A stretch of DNA of 64,000 nt from Alopecurus myosuroides (lineage: Eukaryota; Streptophyta; Magnoliopsida; Poales; Poaceae): assembly GCA_028641055.1 (NCBI GenBank), contig CM054062.1, positions 17,789,639 to 17,853,638 on the forward strand. The letters are read 5' to 3'. Made by a program: the position numbers and the translations under genes. Under the pieces are notes generated by a model, which made no database searches, was not told the DNA's origin, and worked only from the letters and a program-made list of their open reading frames with translations. Position 1 is the first letter of the stretch. The number at the start of each line of letters is the position of its first letter. Below, piece by piece: positions 35,101-47,943 of the stretch.

Positions 35101-35941
35101 CGGCGGCGCACGACGGTGATGACGAAAACGACGATGAGGAGCTCAACGGAAAGCACAGGGAGGGATCCTAGCTCACCTTAAACACGATGGAGAGGACGGA
35201 GAGGTAGGAGGAGGTCAGGAACGCCGGCAATGGCGCCCGGCGCAGTTCGGCCGTCCGTGGAGGAGACGCCGGAATTCTCGACCTCTAGGCCATCTCCACT
35301 GCTCCGCTCGAGGTGAAGGAGGGGACCAAGGCAAAGATCGTAGGTGTTTCAGAGCGGAGAGGGAGGCGACGTAGCGGCGGCGGCGACGGATCCCGGCGAG
35401 GTCGGATTTTCGGCTAGGGTTTGCCCTTGGCAGAGAGACAGTGAGCGAGAGGGAGGGCGGGAGTGAGCGAGAGAGGAGTGCGGGTCACGGCTTCTCTCCT
35501 TTGGAGTCATCTACGAAGGGGGGGGGGGGGGCGGTAGCAGGACGTGGCGGCGGCGGTCGGCGGCGACCTGGCTGCCTGTCGTGCGCGAGGAAGAGACAAA
35601 AGGGCCAACTTGCAAAAAAAAACCATGCAGTTCGCAGATTTGACAGAAAAGCCCTTTTCTAACTTAAAACAGAACAGAACATAAAGTTTTGAGGACCTTT
35701 TTGCAATCAGAAAAATGGGCAAAATTAGTTTTTGGAAACCTTGTAAAATTTCAACCTAACCATATTTTTGTTTTCTAAATTTGAAAATGTTTTTCAAACA
35801 ATTTTTGGGTGACCACTTTAAGTGGTTTTTGGTCAATTCATTTGTTATTTTCAAATGCAAAATTTGAACCCATGCTTTCATGCATGTATGAGATGCCAAC
35901 AACACACCACCACCCTATTGTAGCAAATTTGGGATGGTACA
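32187..35941 (-). repeat. 3' LTR of element F
   Basis: 3755 bp; on its strand TGTACCATCCC...GTCGTGACA. It pairs with 39714-41973 plus 53558-54865 and with solo LTR D. It carries a GC-rich extra insertion at 32759-32955 and a run of 14 G at 35518-35531 that is shorter in the partner LTR. Confidence 0.93.
32759..32955. mobile_element. GC-rich insertion in the 3' LTR of F, MITE-like
   Basis: About 197 bases are present here, where the other F LTR and D have only about ten bases (the GAGGCCGCAAC region). The insert starts GACATCTCCAGCGGC, like the ends of some grass MITEs, and ends in a GC-repeat (GCGCGCGCGGCC). A second terminal repeat and a target duplication are not evident. Confidence 0.5.
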
Positions 35942-35960
35942 AATCTACCCCCCTTACAGG
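35942..35960 (-). other. Polypurine tract of element F
   Basis: On the - strand the sequence TGTAAGGGGGGTAGATT directly precedes the 3' LTR. It follows coding-like text (SGISGRDSCKG) typical of the end of pol in this lineage. Confidence 0.75.
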
Positions 35961-38900
35961 AATCTCGTCCTGAGATTCCTGAAGGAGAAAGAAAGAAGGA
36001 ACACCGGCTTTGAACGATCTTCTCGAATCTTGCAGTTCTCTTCTTGAAGAGGTTGCTCCGTAGCATCACGAAGTGTTGATTGGCTACACCTTAGGTGGAA
36101 GGAAAAAATCGTAGGATTTCATCTTCACAAAGATCGAGTATCTCATGGACAACTCATGGCAGGAATGTTCGTAAAGAACTGTTGAGTTATCGTGCATGAA
36201 ACATATCAAGATAACAGAGGAAACAGAAGAAGGTTTCAAGTTTGTGGACGATGGTTCTTGAAAGGATTTAGAATATGAGCTTTGCACAAGACTTTAAATC
36301 CTTTTGGAAAAGATAGGTTGGACAACTTATGACATCGAGGTTTCTTCGAAATAGAATACCAAGATGGGGAGGATGGTCTTGGATACCACAAAGTAATATC
36401 CGTAGACGAGAGAGAACACAAAGATACGATGGAATCACATCCAATATGAAGGTTTGATACTAGATCATGTTCACTCTTTAGGGTGGACACGAAAGAGGAA
36501 GGAACTTTCATTTTGTCAAAATTTGTCGATATCCTTGTCAAGGACCGGGATATTACTTCACGACAGAAGATGAGTAACCAAAAGAAGTTGGAACAGCGTA
36601 ACAAAGAAAGAATCCTTGGTCACACCGTAAGGATGTGTAACCAACAAGGATGGGAACATCAGGAGGAATAAGGAATCTCTTTCCTATTGTGGTTTGGATG
36701 TAGCAGTACATCTACCACATGGTTAGGACCCCATGGCTGGAGTGACAAACAAATTCACACAATGTGTGAGAAGAACAGAACTTCAAGTATAAACAACTTG
36801 AAAAAGGGAACTGATCAAAGGAGGTTACAAAACACCACGAGATGTTTTTCACGATGAACTTGTTTCCACCAGAACAAAAAAATTGGAGGTTCAATGGGGA
36901 GATATTGGAAAGATCAACTTCCAAGTTATCCTTGATGTTCTGGATGCCGACAACAGGCTCATGACAAGCCTTCTATAGGTCATCAAGTGAATGTAGAACT
37001 CCGGTTTTGGAAGAACGGTAAGAAAACTTGCTAGAATGAACCACACAAGAGTTCTCATGGGGAGTGGATGTTCTTACTGATTCAAAGAGATATGACATTA
37101 GGCCTTCCGGCTAATTGTGTCAACCACAACATCAACCATGCCGGATTCTGAAAATACCTAATTTAATACCCTTGAGGAAAACACCAACCATCATTGTTGC
37201 TTGAGATTCAACTCTAGTTAATTGGTTGATAACTCAGACTCGGTAGATTTGAGAAGGGAGATTGCACCGGTTACCAGAGAGATACATTTACTAGATTCTC
37301 AAGATATGGACTACGATGGCACACTCAAGAGGATGAGTGAGATTGTAGAACTCATGTATTAGCAACTTGCGAAAGACGGTTGCACCTACATGGACTACTT
37401 GCAATGAAACACATCGGAGTCCTTGTTGGTAAGACGGTACAAAAATAACGAAGTTCTTGGACTTCTTCTCTTTTACAAATGATCAGTCAGTGGCCTAGTG
37501 TGGACGGAAACTTCTTCCAGTAGACGGAGGTAACAACCAACCATCTCAATAATAGTCCACACATGCATAACTAACTTGAGATTATTCCTGAGGGAACAAG
37601 AAAGCTCTACTCGGATTCATGGCGACAACTTTCACCATAAGCACATGAACCAGAGAAAGTTACTGCAAACATCCAGAACACAACTTCGTGATGACACAAA
37701 GATGGTTCTCAAAAGTTTCCAATATTGTTGCCATTTGTTTAGCATGAGCCTCTTGCAACTTGGAAAAAAATAGGAATGTCATCGACGAGCTCAACAACAC
37801 CTTATCAGAACATTCCAAGAAGAGGGGTTCATATGATACATGAGCGAGGCAAGGTATTGGTCAGACTAAAGGACATGAAGGTGTACCCGGCAAAACACCA
37901 TGAGTGAAAACACCGTAAAGATAGTCCTTGGATTTGGACTTGATCTGACGATAGCCCAAATCAAATTAAGGTAGGATGATAGCATGTCCACGGAGGAGAT
38001 ACTATCCTTCTTCAACAGCATGAGAACCAGATATCCCATTGCAAAGGAACAAGTTAGAATGAGCTTTTGTCTTTCAACTCTCCAAGTTGTTGTTTTAAGC
38101 TCAACCAACTAATCCAGAGTATCCAGCAAGTTTCTTGGAGGAAGGAGTGGTTAAATTACCCCTTGTTTAGGCATCACGGTCAGGTAAAACCTGGTAATAC
38201 TTCTGGAAAGACAACCAGAATATCACAACCTACCGGTATGTCTTAGAGTTTGAAAGGAGGCTTGCTTTTCAAAGCAACTGATATGGTCTTGAGAGCTTTG
38301 GTACAAACATATCTCTCTGACCAAAAATGTGCACCGGATTGAACGGATTTGGATAACACGGTCTACTTAAATTAAAGACTGTTTGATTAGTAGTGCTAAG
38401 AAGGATACAAATGTTTCTTAGATTCTTCAGAGCAATAAGAATTGCTAGGAATACCTGATACACACCTCAATACACACCCAACATTCTCGAGCATTCAAGC
38501 TTGGAGGAAAGGTGGGTAAAGATGTGTAAGAGCATCACTTCATCAATAAGGACCTGAGACTCAACATGACCTCTTGATATAAAAGGGTGTGATACTCGAA
38601 GCTGGAACAAAACAGAAGCTAATGAAACTTCTTTAGTATGCGAATTACAAAACTTTGACCTGGTAATATAGATGAACGAGGTACTGGAGTTTGTTTCTCC
38701 TGACATCCCAAGGTGGAATGTTTTGACGGAAAACAAGAGCAAATGCATTGGAAGAATCCAACACACATATGCAACTTGTATTCCAAATAGTAGATGAGGT
38801 TTGGAAGCAAGCAAAGAATAGGAACGTGCTCTTGGAAAATCCTGAGATCACGTTGGATGCACAAGGTCATACTCATTTGTATAACCCATGCTAAGACGAT

Positions 38901-39696
38901 AGGTATAGTAGAGTCAAGAACAAAGATATGGGTATCATAAAGAACACTCTTGTGGTGATCCCTTTTGATTCCAAGAGAAAGCCTATGGCTAGGAGAGTTG
39001 AAATTTCTTAACCACCCTGAGGTGGAACAGATTCCTCAGGATCCAAACAAACAGAACTTGGGTTAAAGGTCGGCACCCTGTAATGTTAGCATGAGCATCG
39101 GATAGTTAAGAAACCACATGATCCAACCCACTGTTATTCAGCACATTCCGGGACCTTCGTTCAAGTCCATGGTTAAAACACAGAGAAATGAGGAACTACT
39201 ATTTGAGTTCTTTAAAGAACACCATGAATAGCAATCACGAGGTATATTCTAGAAACCATACGTAGCTACGGAAGTATCGGATCAAAAGACAAGGAATACA
39301 TTTGAGATGGAAAGGAAATCTCGAGATTCTGTAGTTCAAACTTAAGAACATAGGAGTGTGGACTTCGAACAACTCTGAGAGATTATGATGGAAAGGAATC
39401 CCCCAGTTGAATAAGGAGATAACGGAATATGAAACACACACGACTCTAGAAACTTTTTAACACTAGGTCAACATGGGTAAAAGACGTCCTTGCCAAAGAA
39501 GGCACCTAACTTTTGAATGAATAGAACCTTTTCAAATCCAAAACAGGTAAGGAGACCCAGAGTTAGAGCGATACCAGATACGGAGTAAAAAGAGTCCTAA
39601 GAAGGTTTTCACAACTCATTTGGAGTTTCAAAATAGTTTTCACAAACACTAGACTCAACATCGACCAACCAATAAGGTTTTCCTACAGGCAGTCCT

Positions 39697-39708
39697 GCTC
39701 TGATACCA
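39697..39708 (-). promoter_or_regulatory. Primer-binding site of element F
   Basis: On the - strand TGGTATCAGAGC, five bases after the LTR end at 39714. It is the standard site complementary to initiator tRNA-Met. Confidence 0.93.
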
Positions 39709-39713
39709 CTTTC

Positions 39714-41973
39714 TGTCACGACCCCGGACCCAGAGATATACATACTATTATGTGCTCCTAGACATGGACCAACAAGGGCTTCAGGGTTACCAGCCCCGGT
39801 CGCAACAAACAACGGCACACAGACCGGATTCATCGGCACGCAGGCCGGATCACCACGGTACTACTACTCCTTGTGTCCATGCTAGTCATAACCAACTATG
39901 CATAACCAAGCGTCCACGAGTCGAATGAAACTGAAGGAAACGGGACCAAAGATACAGAGCTGCTATGTGTCCAGAAAGTGCAACAACAATCAAGGGTTAC
40001 TGGGGTTACCTATTCCCAGGCCGAATCAAATCGGCAGGCGTGCTCGGAAATGGATCATCGGCTCCACAACCCCTCGACTGCGACAACTATGCAGGCATAG
40101 CCAAAACTGTATAATAATGAGCTCGAAACCAACAACCGATCAAAGCAGTACTCTAAACATGGAAGCTGTATTAAACAGATGTTACTAGAGTATAGCTTAC
40201 AAATAGAGGTCACACGACCCAACATTACATCAGACAATGGAAGGCAAGTATATTGCTAATCAACAAGAACCAAAAAGGCCTAAGAGACCGCAACATAAGG
40301 TGACGTCCCAACCCATAGATTCCAGGCTGCTACCTGGGAACCCCAAACTACTCGTCGATGTCCACGTCGAAACACTACCGAACTGAGGAACTCCACCTGA
40401 ACCAATTTGAAGCAAACATGAGTACGGGATGTACTCAACAAGACTTAGTTAACCTATTATATATCTTCTTCTTTAGAAAGAGTTATGAAGGTTATTTTGC
40501 GTAAAGTCATCTTTGTTTTCCAAGTTGAGGAAGGAATAGCACGTATCATGAAGTATTTTGAAAACAGATGAGAAAGCTACTCAACTACTGATATCATCAT
40601 CTTTTTAATCCACCAAATCATATCAGCACCTTTTGCTTCAAAGATCACCACCTCAAGTTGTTTCGGTACCTCATGCTACAAGGTAACCCCGCTCGGCATC
40701 TCCGAGGAGGCATCCTTCATTCGTTATCAGCAAGTTTTAGTCATTATGTTCAAGTTGTCTATGATCACAGAATCCGTCACCAAGTCGTCCTTAACCACGG
40801 ACATGGCTTTTTGAAAAGATTTAACCCTGCAGGGGTGTACAACTTTAACCACACGTACCAACCAACTCTTAATGCTAGATCATTAGCACTAGTCCGGGAA
40901 GTGCCGGCAGATGGAGGTTGACCATGGCTTTTCCCTTGCTTCGCCTATTCCATGAGTCACTCCGAGTATAGATGGACCGCCAATAGGGAGTGGCCATCTC
41001 CTGCCGGGTCTCTATCGTTGTGCACAATGCTCGACGGTTACCTACCCGCAGAGCGCCGATACATCCCCACATCCTAGTTTTGAAAGTGTTTTAATATCCC
41101 CGCAAATCCAAATGGAAAGCCCGAACTAGGCGACTCATGGAACAAACTAGGCAAGTTGAGGCCGAGGGAAATACAATCCCCGTGTGGATGCACGCTCACT
41201 CTTGGCTCGAAGACGAGAACTCGCTCCTAGGGGCATGAACGAGACAAAAACCACAGACCCTCTGTGCTCTCGTCATCCACACCTTTAAATCATGTTAAAC
41301 AAATTATCTTAACTTTCCACAACATCCTATCGTACTAGATTCTTTCGTAACTCTGATTCATCAACCGGATGGAGCAGAGATAACATGCATGTATGACTAA
41401 GCACAACATATTTCAGGCTTTGGCGCTGCACACGAGCAAACCTATAGCTGCTAGGAGTAGTAGATTAGGATATTTAGGTTATGCATAATATAGGACAACT
41501 CTAACTACTGACACCAAATACATTGGAACCGAATGCATTGTATGAGAGTCAAAAAGTCTTTCGAAACCATATATGGCAGATAAGAGGTTATGCTTTACTT
41601 GCTTGAAGAAAACTAGAGAAAGTCTTCAGGAATAAGTGCTTGACTTGTCGGTTAAGATCAAGTATTCATCATGCCGTTGTCGATCTTCTCTTCGGAGTCA
41701 CGTTCTACCAATCAGAAGCAAAACACTGAAAGAGAAACAACAATCAAACATGGCATCGATGCAATGCGCAATATGTATGCATGAGAAAATTAATGCATTG
41801 AAATAAAGCCCTAAACATGTTCGATGGTTTGCTAGGGTTCGTATGTCAGATATGCAATTTTGTTGAAATTAGCCCCGAAATGGACCTCGGAGGGTGTTTC
41901 GGGCAATTCTTAAGGTGAGTACAATTTTAATTGCTCAAAGGGTTTTGAAAACATCAAAAATGGATTGCATTTA
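39714..41973 (-). repeat. 5' LTR of element F, inner part
   Basis: Downstream part of the 5' LTR on the - strand. It matches 32187 to about 34637 of the other LTR apart from the insertion at 32759. It stops at ...GCATTTA exactly where the Helitron block begins and resumes with TCATTTTG at 53558. Confidence 0.93.
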
Positions 41974-44200
41974 TCTATACCTAATAATAAATGCATTAAG
42001 GTTTCTTGCAAAATTTTCGTCCAACACAAATTTACGGTTTTGCCCTCCCACCAAATCCCATATTACATAAGTTGCCATTGAACCGGTTAATCCCTGAAAA
42101 TTACACGGAGATTGCCACCGAATATGTCGCCCTCAAGTCCTGCCATCGCACAAGTAGAGGCCTGCTTTCATACGTTTTGATTTTGTTTCGTCCACGGTTT
42201 GGGCTTCACTCACGGAATCGATCGCCCAACCTCTACATATACAGAAGAGCGTTGAGAACGAGCAAAGAAGACTTGATTTCTGAATCGATCTAATTTTCTT
42301 CTTGATTTCCGAATCGATCTAACTGGCGTAACCGTCGTCCCCGCCGAATAGCTCACCGTCGACCGCTGGACCTTGACTCCATCCGCTTCTGCAATTTCTG
42401 GTAAACGAGGGCCTCGGAGACTTCCTGCTCGTGGACTCGTATGGTGACACTCAGGACATCCTCGAATCGTGCCTTGGCACCAACATCTCCATCCAGATTA
42501 GGAGATCGTGGGCTCAGGAAAAACCTGGATGACTTCCTTCGTCCATCGCGCCCCGCGATTAAAGACTGCGCCATTGCAAACTGGGGAGTAAGAGAGCGAG
42601 GATGTGTTCATAGAATCCCGGTTGACGAAGCAATGAGAGGATCGGTATCTATGGGCTCAGACTGCACCGCCACCGAGACGAAGGGTCTCCTAGGACAATC
42701 AACGCCTAATTCGCGTCCTGGTTGCGATTGATTTATGGAGAATCTGCCGCTGGCTATCTCCAGTACCAATTTCATTCAAGAGTCTGCATTCCTTGGCCCT
42801 GATGAGAGAAGAAGATAACAAATGGATCTCTGGGCCACCCTTGGCTGTTGCTTAGATGACGCCGAGCAGATCATCTGCAGGAATCGACCGGTCATGGGGT
42901 GCCCGGGTGGCCAAGTTTCTCACACGAATCTGATCCTGGCGGCGCCCGCTCCCACTACCATCGATGGCCTAGCTCCGAGAGCCACCCGCTCTCTCTCGCG
43001 GCGCCGTCCGCCGGCGCTCGCACCCGTCGCCATTACCACCAGCAGAGGCGAGGAAAATCGTCGATCGTGATCGCAGCGAAGTACTCGACACGGCAGGCAC
43101 CCTGGCTAGGTCCACGAGAGAATTTTGAGACGCGCGGATGAAGCGGATCTAGCTGACCTCATGTCCTCATCTCACGACCTCTGAATAAGTAGTCCATGAG
43201 GCCACATCTTTGGAGGAGATGACTGATTGGATATTGCTATAGCCTACAGGTACATAACGTGAATATTGTTGGCATGTTATTTTCGTTAGTCCGGGAGTCC
43301 GGGACTTTAGATTTGCATTTCACAATTTTTTTACTGTTTCATCTGTCCATGTATATGTAGATAGCGGCGGTGTTCTAATCGATCTGGATTTATGAATGTC
43401 TCTATACGTATTTCCCTCTTATATCAAATGCCTAATTGGTTAATGATTATGTAATAGGGATGCAGGCGGCCGTCCGCCAGCATCTAAACGTCTAGCTCGT
43501 TCCATCCGCCAAGATGGTATGTGTATACATTTTTTCTTATCGCTAGCTTTGTTTCTTTCCCCGATGTAACTAGGAATTCTGGCGGACAGTCCACCCAGTC
43601 CAGTGGACTGGCGGCTTGTATCCTGATTATGTAATAGCGATGATATGAGGAAGGGGGGTGTCAGAACGATATGAAATCAAGACGATATAAAAGCAAACGA
43701 CCGCTGACTGATTTAGAATTCAGCCATGCAGGTACTCTAGCAGGTGTAAGTAAGATATTGTTACTGCTCTTGCCAAAAAAAATTACCCGAGCTCTTTAAT
43801 ATTCTATTTTAAAGCATGAAGTTCACAAAACGTGGTTGCCATGAAATTTCCTACACAAAAATAATGGTGTATGAAGGAGGTTTGAGTAAGCTGTTGATTA
43901 TACTTGGTCTATGTTATGCTTGCAGTTCAATACAACAGCTGAATCTTCCCGTCTATCTTTTCTTAAAATTTCCATTAATTTTTTTTTCAATTTTTTTTAG
44001 TGTTATAACCATCTCAAATCTAGAAGAGTTGTTTTGGCTATTATCAAACTTCATGGAAATGCGATGTAACTTGAGCACAAGGTTTTATTTTTGTGGCCAA
44101 TTTTATCGACAACATTACCCTCTTTTCCTAACCAGAGAGACATGTTAATACATTCTTGACAAGGCATCTTACAACGTGTTAAGAAGCCCATGCATGACTA
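41974..44200. other. Left part of Helitron H1, no recognised gene
   Basis: After the terminus there are GC-richer stretches (42330-43140) that look like fragments of genes. One short frame at about 42405-42525 reads like protein (FLLVDSYGDTQDILESCLG), but no family is recognised and the frames are short. Capture of host gene pieces is common in Helitrons, so this is plausible but unproven. 43140-44200 is AT-rich with nothing recognisable. Confidence 0.35.
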
Positions 44201-44217
44201 GGGGTGTGTTCGGGAAC

Positions 44218-45567
44218 GAGTTATTAGCACAAAACCGCCACATTTGTGGCAGATTTTCCCAAAAACCACCACCGGGTGTCGCAATCGCACAAAACCACCA
44301 CATTTCAAATTTTCCGTAGCAATGTGCACTGATACCTCTTCGCGCACGAATTGACACTGATTAAGGAAGTTAGGCCCACCCGTCAGGCTGATGTGGCACC
44401 AGGCATTTTAACGAACACCCTCTGTACACACAAACAGAGCGGACACCAAGCACGCCGCCCATGGCCGGAGCTCGCCCACGTCCGCCCTGGCCGGAGCACC
44501 GCGACCGCTCAGGCCGGAGCTCGCCCGCGTTACCGGAGCAGGCGGGCAGACAGCAGCGACCACCTCTGGCCTGGCCGCAATCGCTTTTCTGACATAGGCT
44601 ACCATGTCCACGCGAGCGGCACGTCCGATCGACGAGCTCCTCCATGGAAGTACCGACCCGACGCAGTCGTATCCTTCACCGGAATCACCTCCGAGAGAGC
44701 CAGCAGCGCTTGCGCGCTCTCCATCTCCGGCGCGCGTGGCGTCATTCCTTCGGGATCTGGATCTCCGGCGCGAGAGGAGTAGCCGGCGGTCGGCGGATCA
44801 TTTCCAAGTTAAGACACATTTCCAAATTGGATCGGATCATGATCAGTTTCACTTTCAGCCGGTAAATCGTTACACAAAGAGAGCTATCCCGTGGATCAAG
44901 TTGAACTAGCGTGGTCTCTGCGCTGATGGCCATGGAGCAGCAGTTACTATTAGCTAGCTCACTCGAGGGACGGCGAGCGGCATGTCGGTACTGGCCATCC
45001 TGCCGGAGCCGGCGAGCGAGAGCCTGCCGGGGAACACGTCGACGCGGCCGAACGAGTCGGTGCCGGGCGGGCACTCGAGCGCGGCCTCCAGGGTGCGGTG
45101 GTGCTGAAGTCGTACGCGTCCAGGAGCACGAACCTGTACCCGGGCCACGGCGAGAATTCGTAGTAGGCGCGCCCCGGCATCCGCAGCACGGACACCAGCT
45201 CGTTCCGCGGGAGGTTGTACAGGCAGTGGTTGCCGAGCATGTGGTACGCCGGCTCAATGAGTTATTAGCACAAAACCGGCCTGAGCGGTCGCGGTGCTCC
45301 GGCCAGGGCGGACGTGGGCGAGCTCCGGCCATAGGGCGGCGTGCTTGGTGTCCTGCTCTGCTTGTGTGTACACAGGGTGTTCGTTAAAATGCCTGGTGCC
45401 ACATCAGCCTGACGGGTGGGCCTAACTTCCTTAATCAGCGCACAAAGAGGTATCAGTGCACATTGCTACGAAAAATTTGAAATGTGGTGGTTTTGTGTGA
45501 TTGCGACACCCTGTGGTGGTTTTTGGGAAAATCTGCCACAAATGTGGCGGTTTTGTGCTAATAACTC
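44218..45567. mobile_element. Pack-MULE (Mutator-like element with long inverted repeats)
   Basis: 1350 bp with terminal inverted repeats of about 290-298 bp (44218-44515 and 45279-45567) that differ at few positions, starting GAGTTATTAGCACAAAACC. It is flanked by the perfect 10-bp duplication GTTCGGGAAC at 44208-44217 and 45568-45577. No transposase is present. The inner part carries a rearranged host gene fragment. The terminal phrase GAGTTATTAGCACAAAACC occurs once more at 45258, just inside the right repeat, which suggests internal rearrangement. Confidence 0.92.
44954..45240 (-). pseudogene. ADPRM: Captured fragment of a Mn-dependent ADP-ribose/CDP-alcohol diphosphatase gene
   Basis: On the - strand, 45240 to about 45105 reads MLGNHCLYNLPRNELVSVLR, then PGRAYYEFSPWPGYRFVLLD and AYDFS. 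GNH is the metal-binding motif of calcineurin-like phosphoesterases, and the context is that of plant ADPRM proteins. At about 45105 the text switches, in another frame, to HHRTLEAALECPPGTDSFG and then SLAGSGRM, ending at TGA/TAG-rich sequence near 44954. That is the C-terminal end of the same protein family. The middle of the protein between the two parts is missing, so the fragment is an out-of-frame fusion and not a working enzyme. The identification rests on motif recall, not on a search. Confidence 0.75.
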
Positions 45568-46399
45568 GTTCGGGAACCCGTTGGCTTCCAGATTCGCGTC
45601 AGAGCAGTCTGGAGCAGCCACGTCCGCTCCGCGAAGCGAAATCCGGGAAGCTGGACAGAATTGTTGTGTAATGTGCGGATCACCTCTTTTGCGAATCCGC
45701 GGATCAGCAAATATCGGAGCAGCCAGAAATTACGAAGGCATACCACCGCCAAGTCAAATAAAACGATTCGGTCTATTCCTCTATTCCACATCAGCGAGGT
45801 CATCGCATCTTCTGGATCGAATCTGGAAAACTCCCAAGCGAGACAGTCTCCCGTCTAGGGATGGCAATGGTACCCATGACCCGCATACCCTGCGGGTAAA
45901 AACCCTATTAGGGGAAGGGTATGGGAAAAAATAATACCCATGGGTATGTAAGTGGGTAAATCTCGTACCCATCGGGTAGAGCGGGTAAGGGTACGGGTTC
46001 GAGTGACCCATACCCTTATACCCATGTACCCATCTTAATTTATGACAATAGCAAACGTGCCCGTGCGTTGCTACGGATGGGGCAGCAGACAAGTCGAAGA
46101 GGGACATGATGCTTCCATGCCCACTGATGTTTTTGAGGTCCACCTTGTTAAATAAAAGTGTGTTGGACAATTTTTTAATGAAAATGAAAGCATTAGAAAA
46201 TATCGAATTCTATCCCATTTTAGAAGAGTTTGTCTAGAAACACATGAGCCCTAAGTTGATATAGATGTCATCGTAAGCTGAATCCAATCCAATATAGGAG
46301 CACATGAGAACTAAATTAAATACACTTCGAAAAGTAAGTGTATGGATTATGATTTTTTTCCGGTACAATCTGCACTTGACTGGACCTAGCTAGCCTGTG

Positions 46400-47284
46400 A
46401 TTCACGCTTCCCCATCGCTTTCTAGGTTTGAGTCGCATGTGAGGGCCCGGCGAGCTGCAGCTCGTTCTCCGGCGGTGTTGCCGGCCGGCGGCGAGGGGGA
46501 TGCTGCGCGCGGGATGTACAGAGTAGATGTAGGTTTCCGTTCTTCCTTGTTGTGTTTGCTTTCCTGCAGGTTGACGCTATGTCGTCGAGGTGGTGTCTGC
46601 CCTTGTGCCCGAGCCGCACGGGTGGGCTGTTCGTCGTGCTTCTTCCCGAGCGGATGCTCTAGTGGATGGAGATGCTCGAGGAGAATCATGTCGCCTCTTC
46701 TCTCCCTCATAAGCTCGAAGTCCACCTTCTGGTTCTAGAAGATGGAGGTTCCTTCACCGGTGGAGTCGATGCCGGTGCTGCTGCTCGCTTACTCTACCTC
46801 AAGCCTCAAGGAGGGGAAGAGGGGAAGTTGGAGAGCAGGGAGTTGCTTCGATTTTGCCGGTGTGCTGCTCGTTTTTTCAGGAGTTAATCAGCTGCGGACT
46901 TCGCGATGGTCATGTCCATCTTGCCGCCGCTTTCAATGGTCGTTGGGCGACTCTCCTCGGCCTCATGTGCTAGGCCGTTCTTCCTCCGGGCGGAGGATCT
47001 TCAGCTCCGGCAAGGGATCTCACAGTGGAGCTTGCCCAAGTGGTTCGTCCCTGGCGCTTGCCCCGTTGCCCTGGTCGCTGAGTTCTTTGGTGTTGCGGTG
47101 GAGAAGAAGCTGGAGGACCCGATTGCTTTTCCTATTTCTTTCCAGTGTTCTTTCTGTAAAAAGGAAGGTCTTGACTGTAATTTCTTTTCTTATGTGGACC
47201 TTGCTGTAATCTGTAATCCCACCGTAGGTGAATGAATGAGCAGCTTCGGGGTCCTTCGGGACCCTTCCTTGTTCAAAAAAAAAG
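46400..47284 (+). other. GC-rich gene-like stretch in H2 ending in an A tract
   Basis: A GC-rich region with short open frames on both strands (up to 155 codons), followed by TGTAATCTGTAATCCC-type sequence and nine to ten A at 47275-47284. The A tract suggests a retroposed transcript or a LINE/SINE tail, but flanking duplications were not found and no protein family is recognised. Confidence 0.3.
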
Positions 47285-47943
47285 CATATGCACCTTCAGT
47301 GGTTTGGAAAACACGAAAGGAATTAAACTGAACCTTAGGTTCTCCTTAACAGTGAACCTGATGTAGGTTCCAATTGAATCTGATATTGTTCCTCTACTCC
47401 CTCACAGATTCCAAGTAAATTTGATATTCTCAAAAAGTTACACACCTCACTTTTCCAACTCACTACTGATAACCCAATCCTATTATCCACTAAAACCATG
47501 GATAAACAAGCGATCAATCCCATCGAAGCACTCCTAGCATCCTACTCGTACATAACATCCTACTGCTACACCTACCATTTATCTATCATGCTATATAATT
47601 GCTTATGCAATCTCAGAAAACAAATTGAACAGAGGACAAAACGTACCTTTTGTAGATCACGGGTGGCCGGAATTTCGGCGAAGTCGGATGAACGGCGAGT
47701 ACTAACCATGAGACAGCAATCTCAAACACGGACGCCAAAGTCGTGAAAATTTCCGGCGAAGTCGGCTGAACTGGGAGACGGCGCTGTCTAGAACAACCAG
47801 CAAAGTCTACGTGTTGTTTCTCCGGGAACACCATGTCTGCATGTTTATAGGTGAGATGCCGAATCGATCCAGAGGTACTGTACCATATACTATTTCGGTT
47901 GGACACGGTACCCTTAGAGGACTCGATCCGTACGTAACACATC

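Larger units (their letters stand above)
35942..39713 (-). pseudogene. Internal region of element F with a decayed reverse transcriptase
   Basis: No long open frame survives. On the - strand, pieces of reverse transcriptase can still be read across frames between about 38010 and 37560: LLKKD, then LGYRQIK (compare the usual GYxQIK), then YTFMSF.LTNTLP, and LVDDIPIFSK at the place of the YxDD box. Near 36070-35945 the text ends with a pol tail followed by the polypurine tract. The 36100-37500 and 38020-39690 parts are unreadable and hold only short chance frames. This marks F as a former autonomous element and not an element that never coded. Confidence 0.6.

Noticed and set aside
35518..35531. 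Run of 14 G as a functional G-quadruplex or regulatory site
   Set aside because: The partner LTR has only a short G run at the same place, so slippage during replication or sequencing is the simpler explanation.
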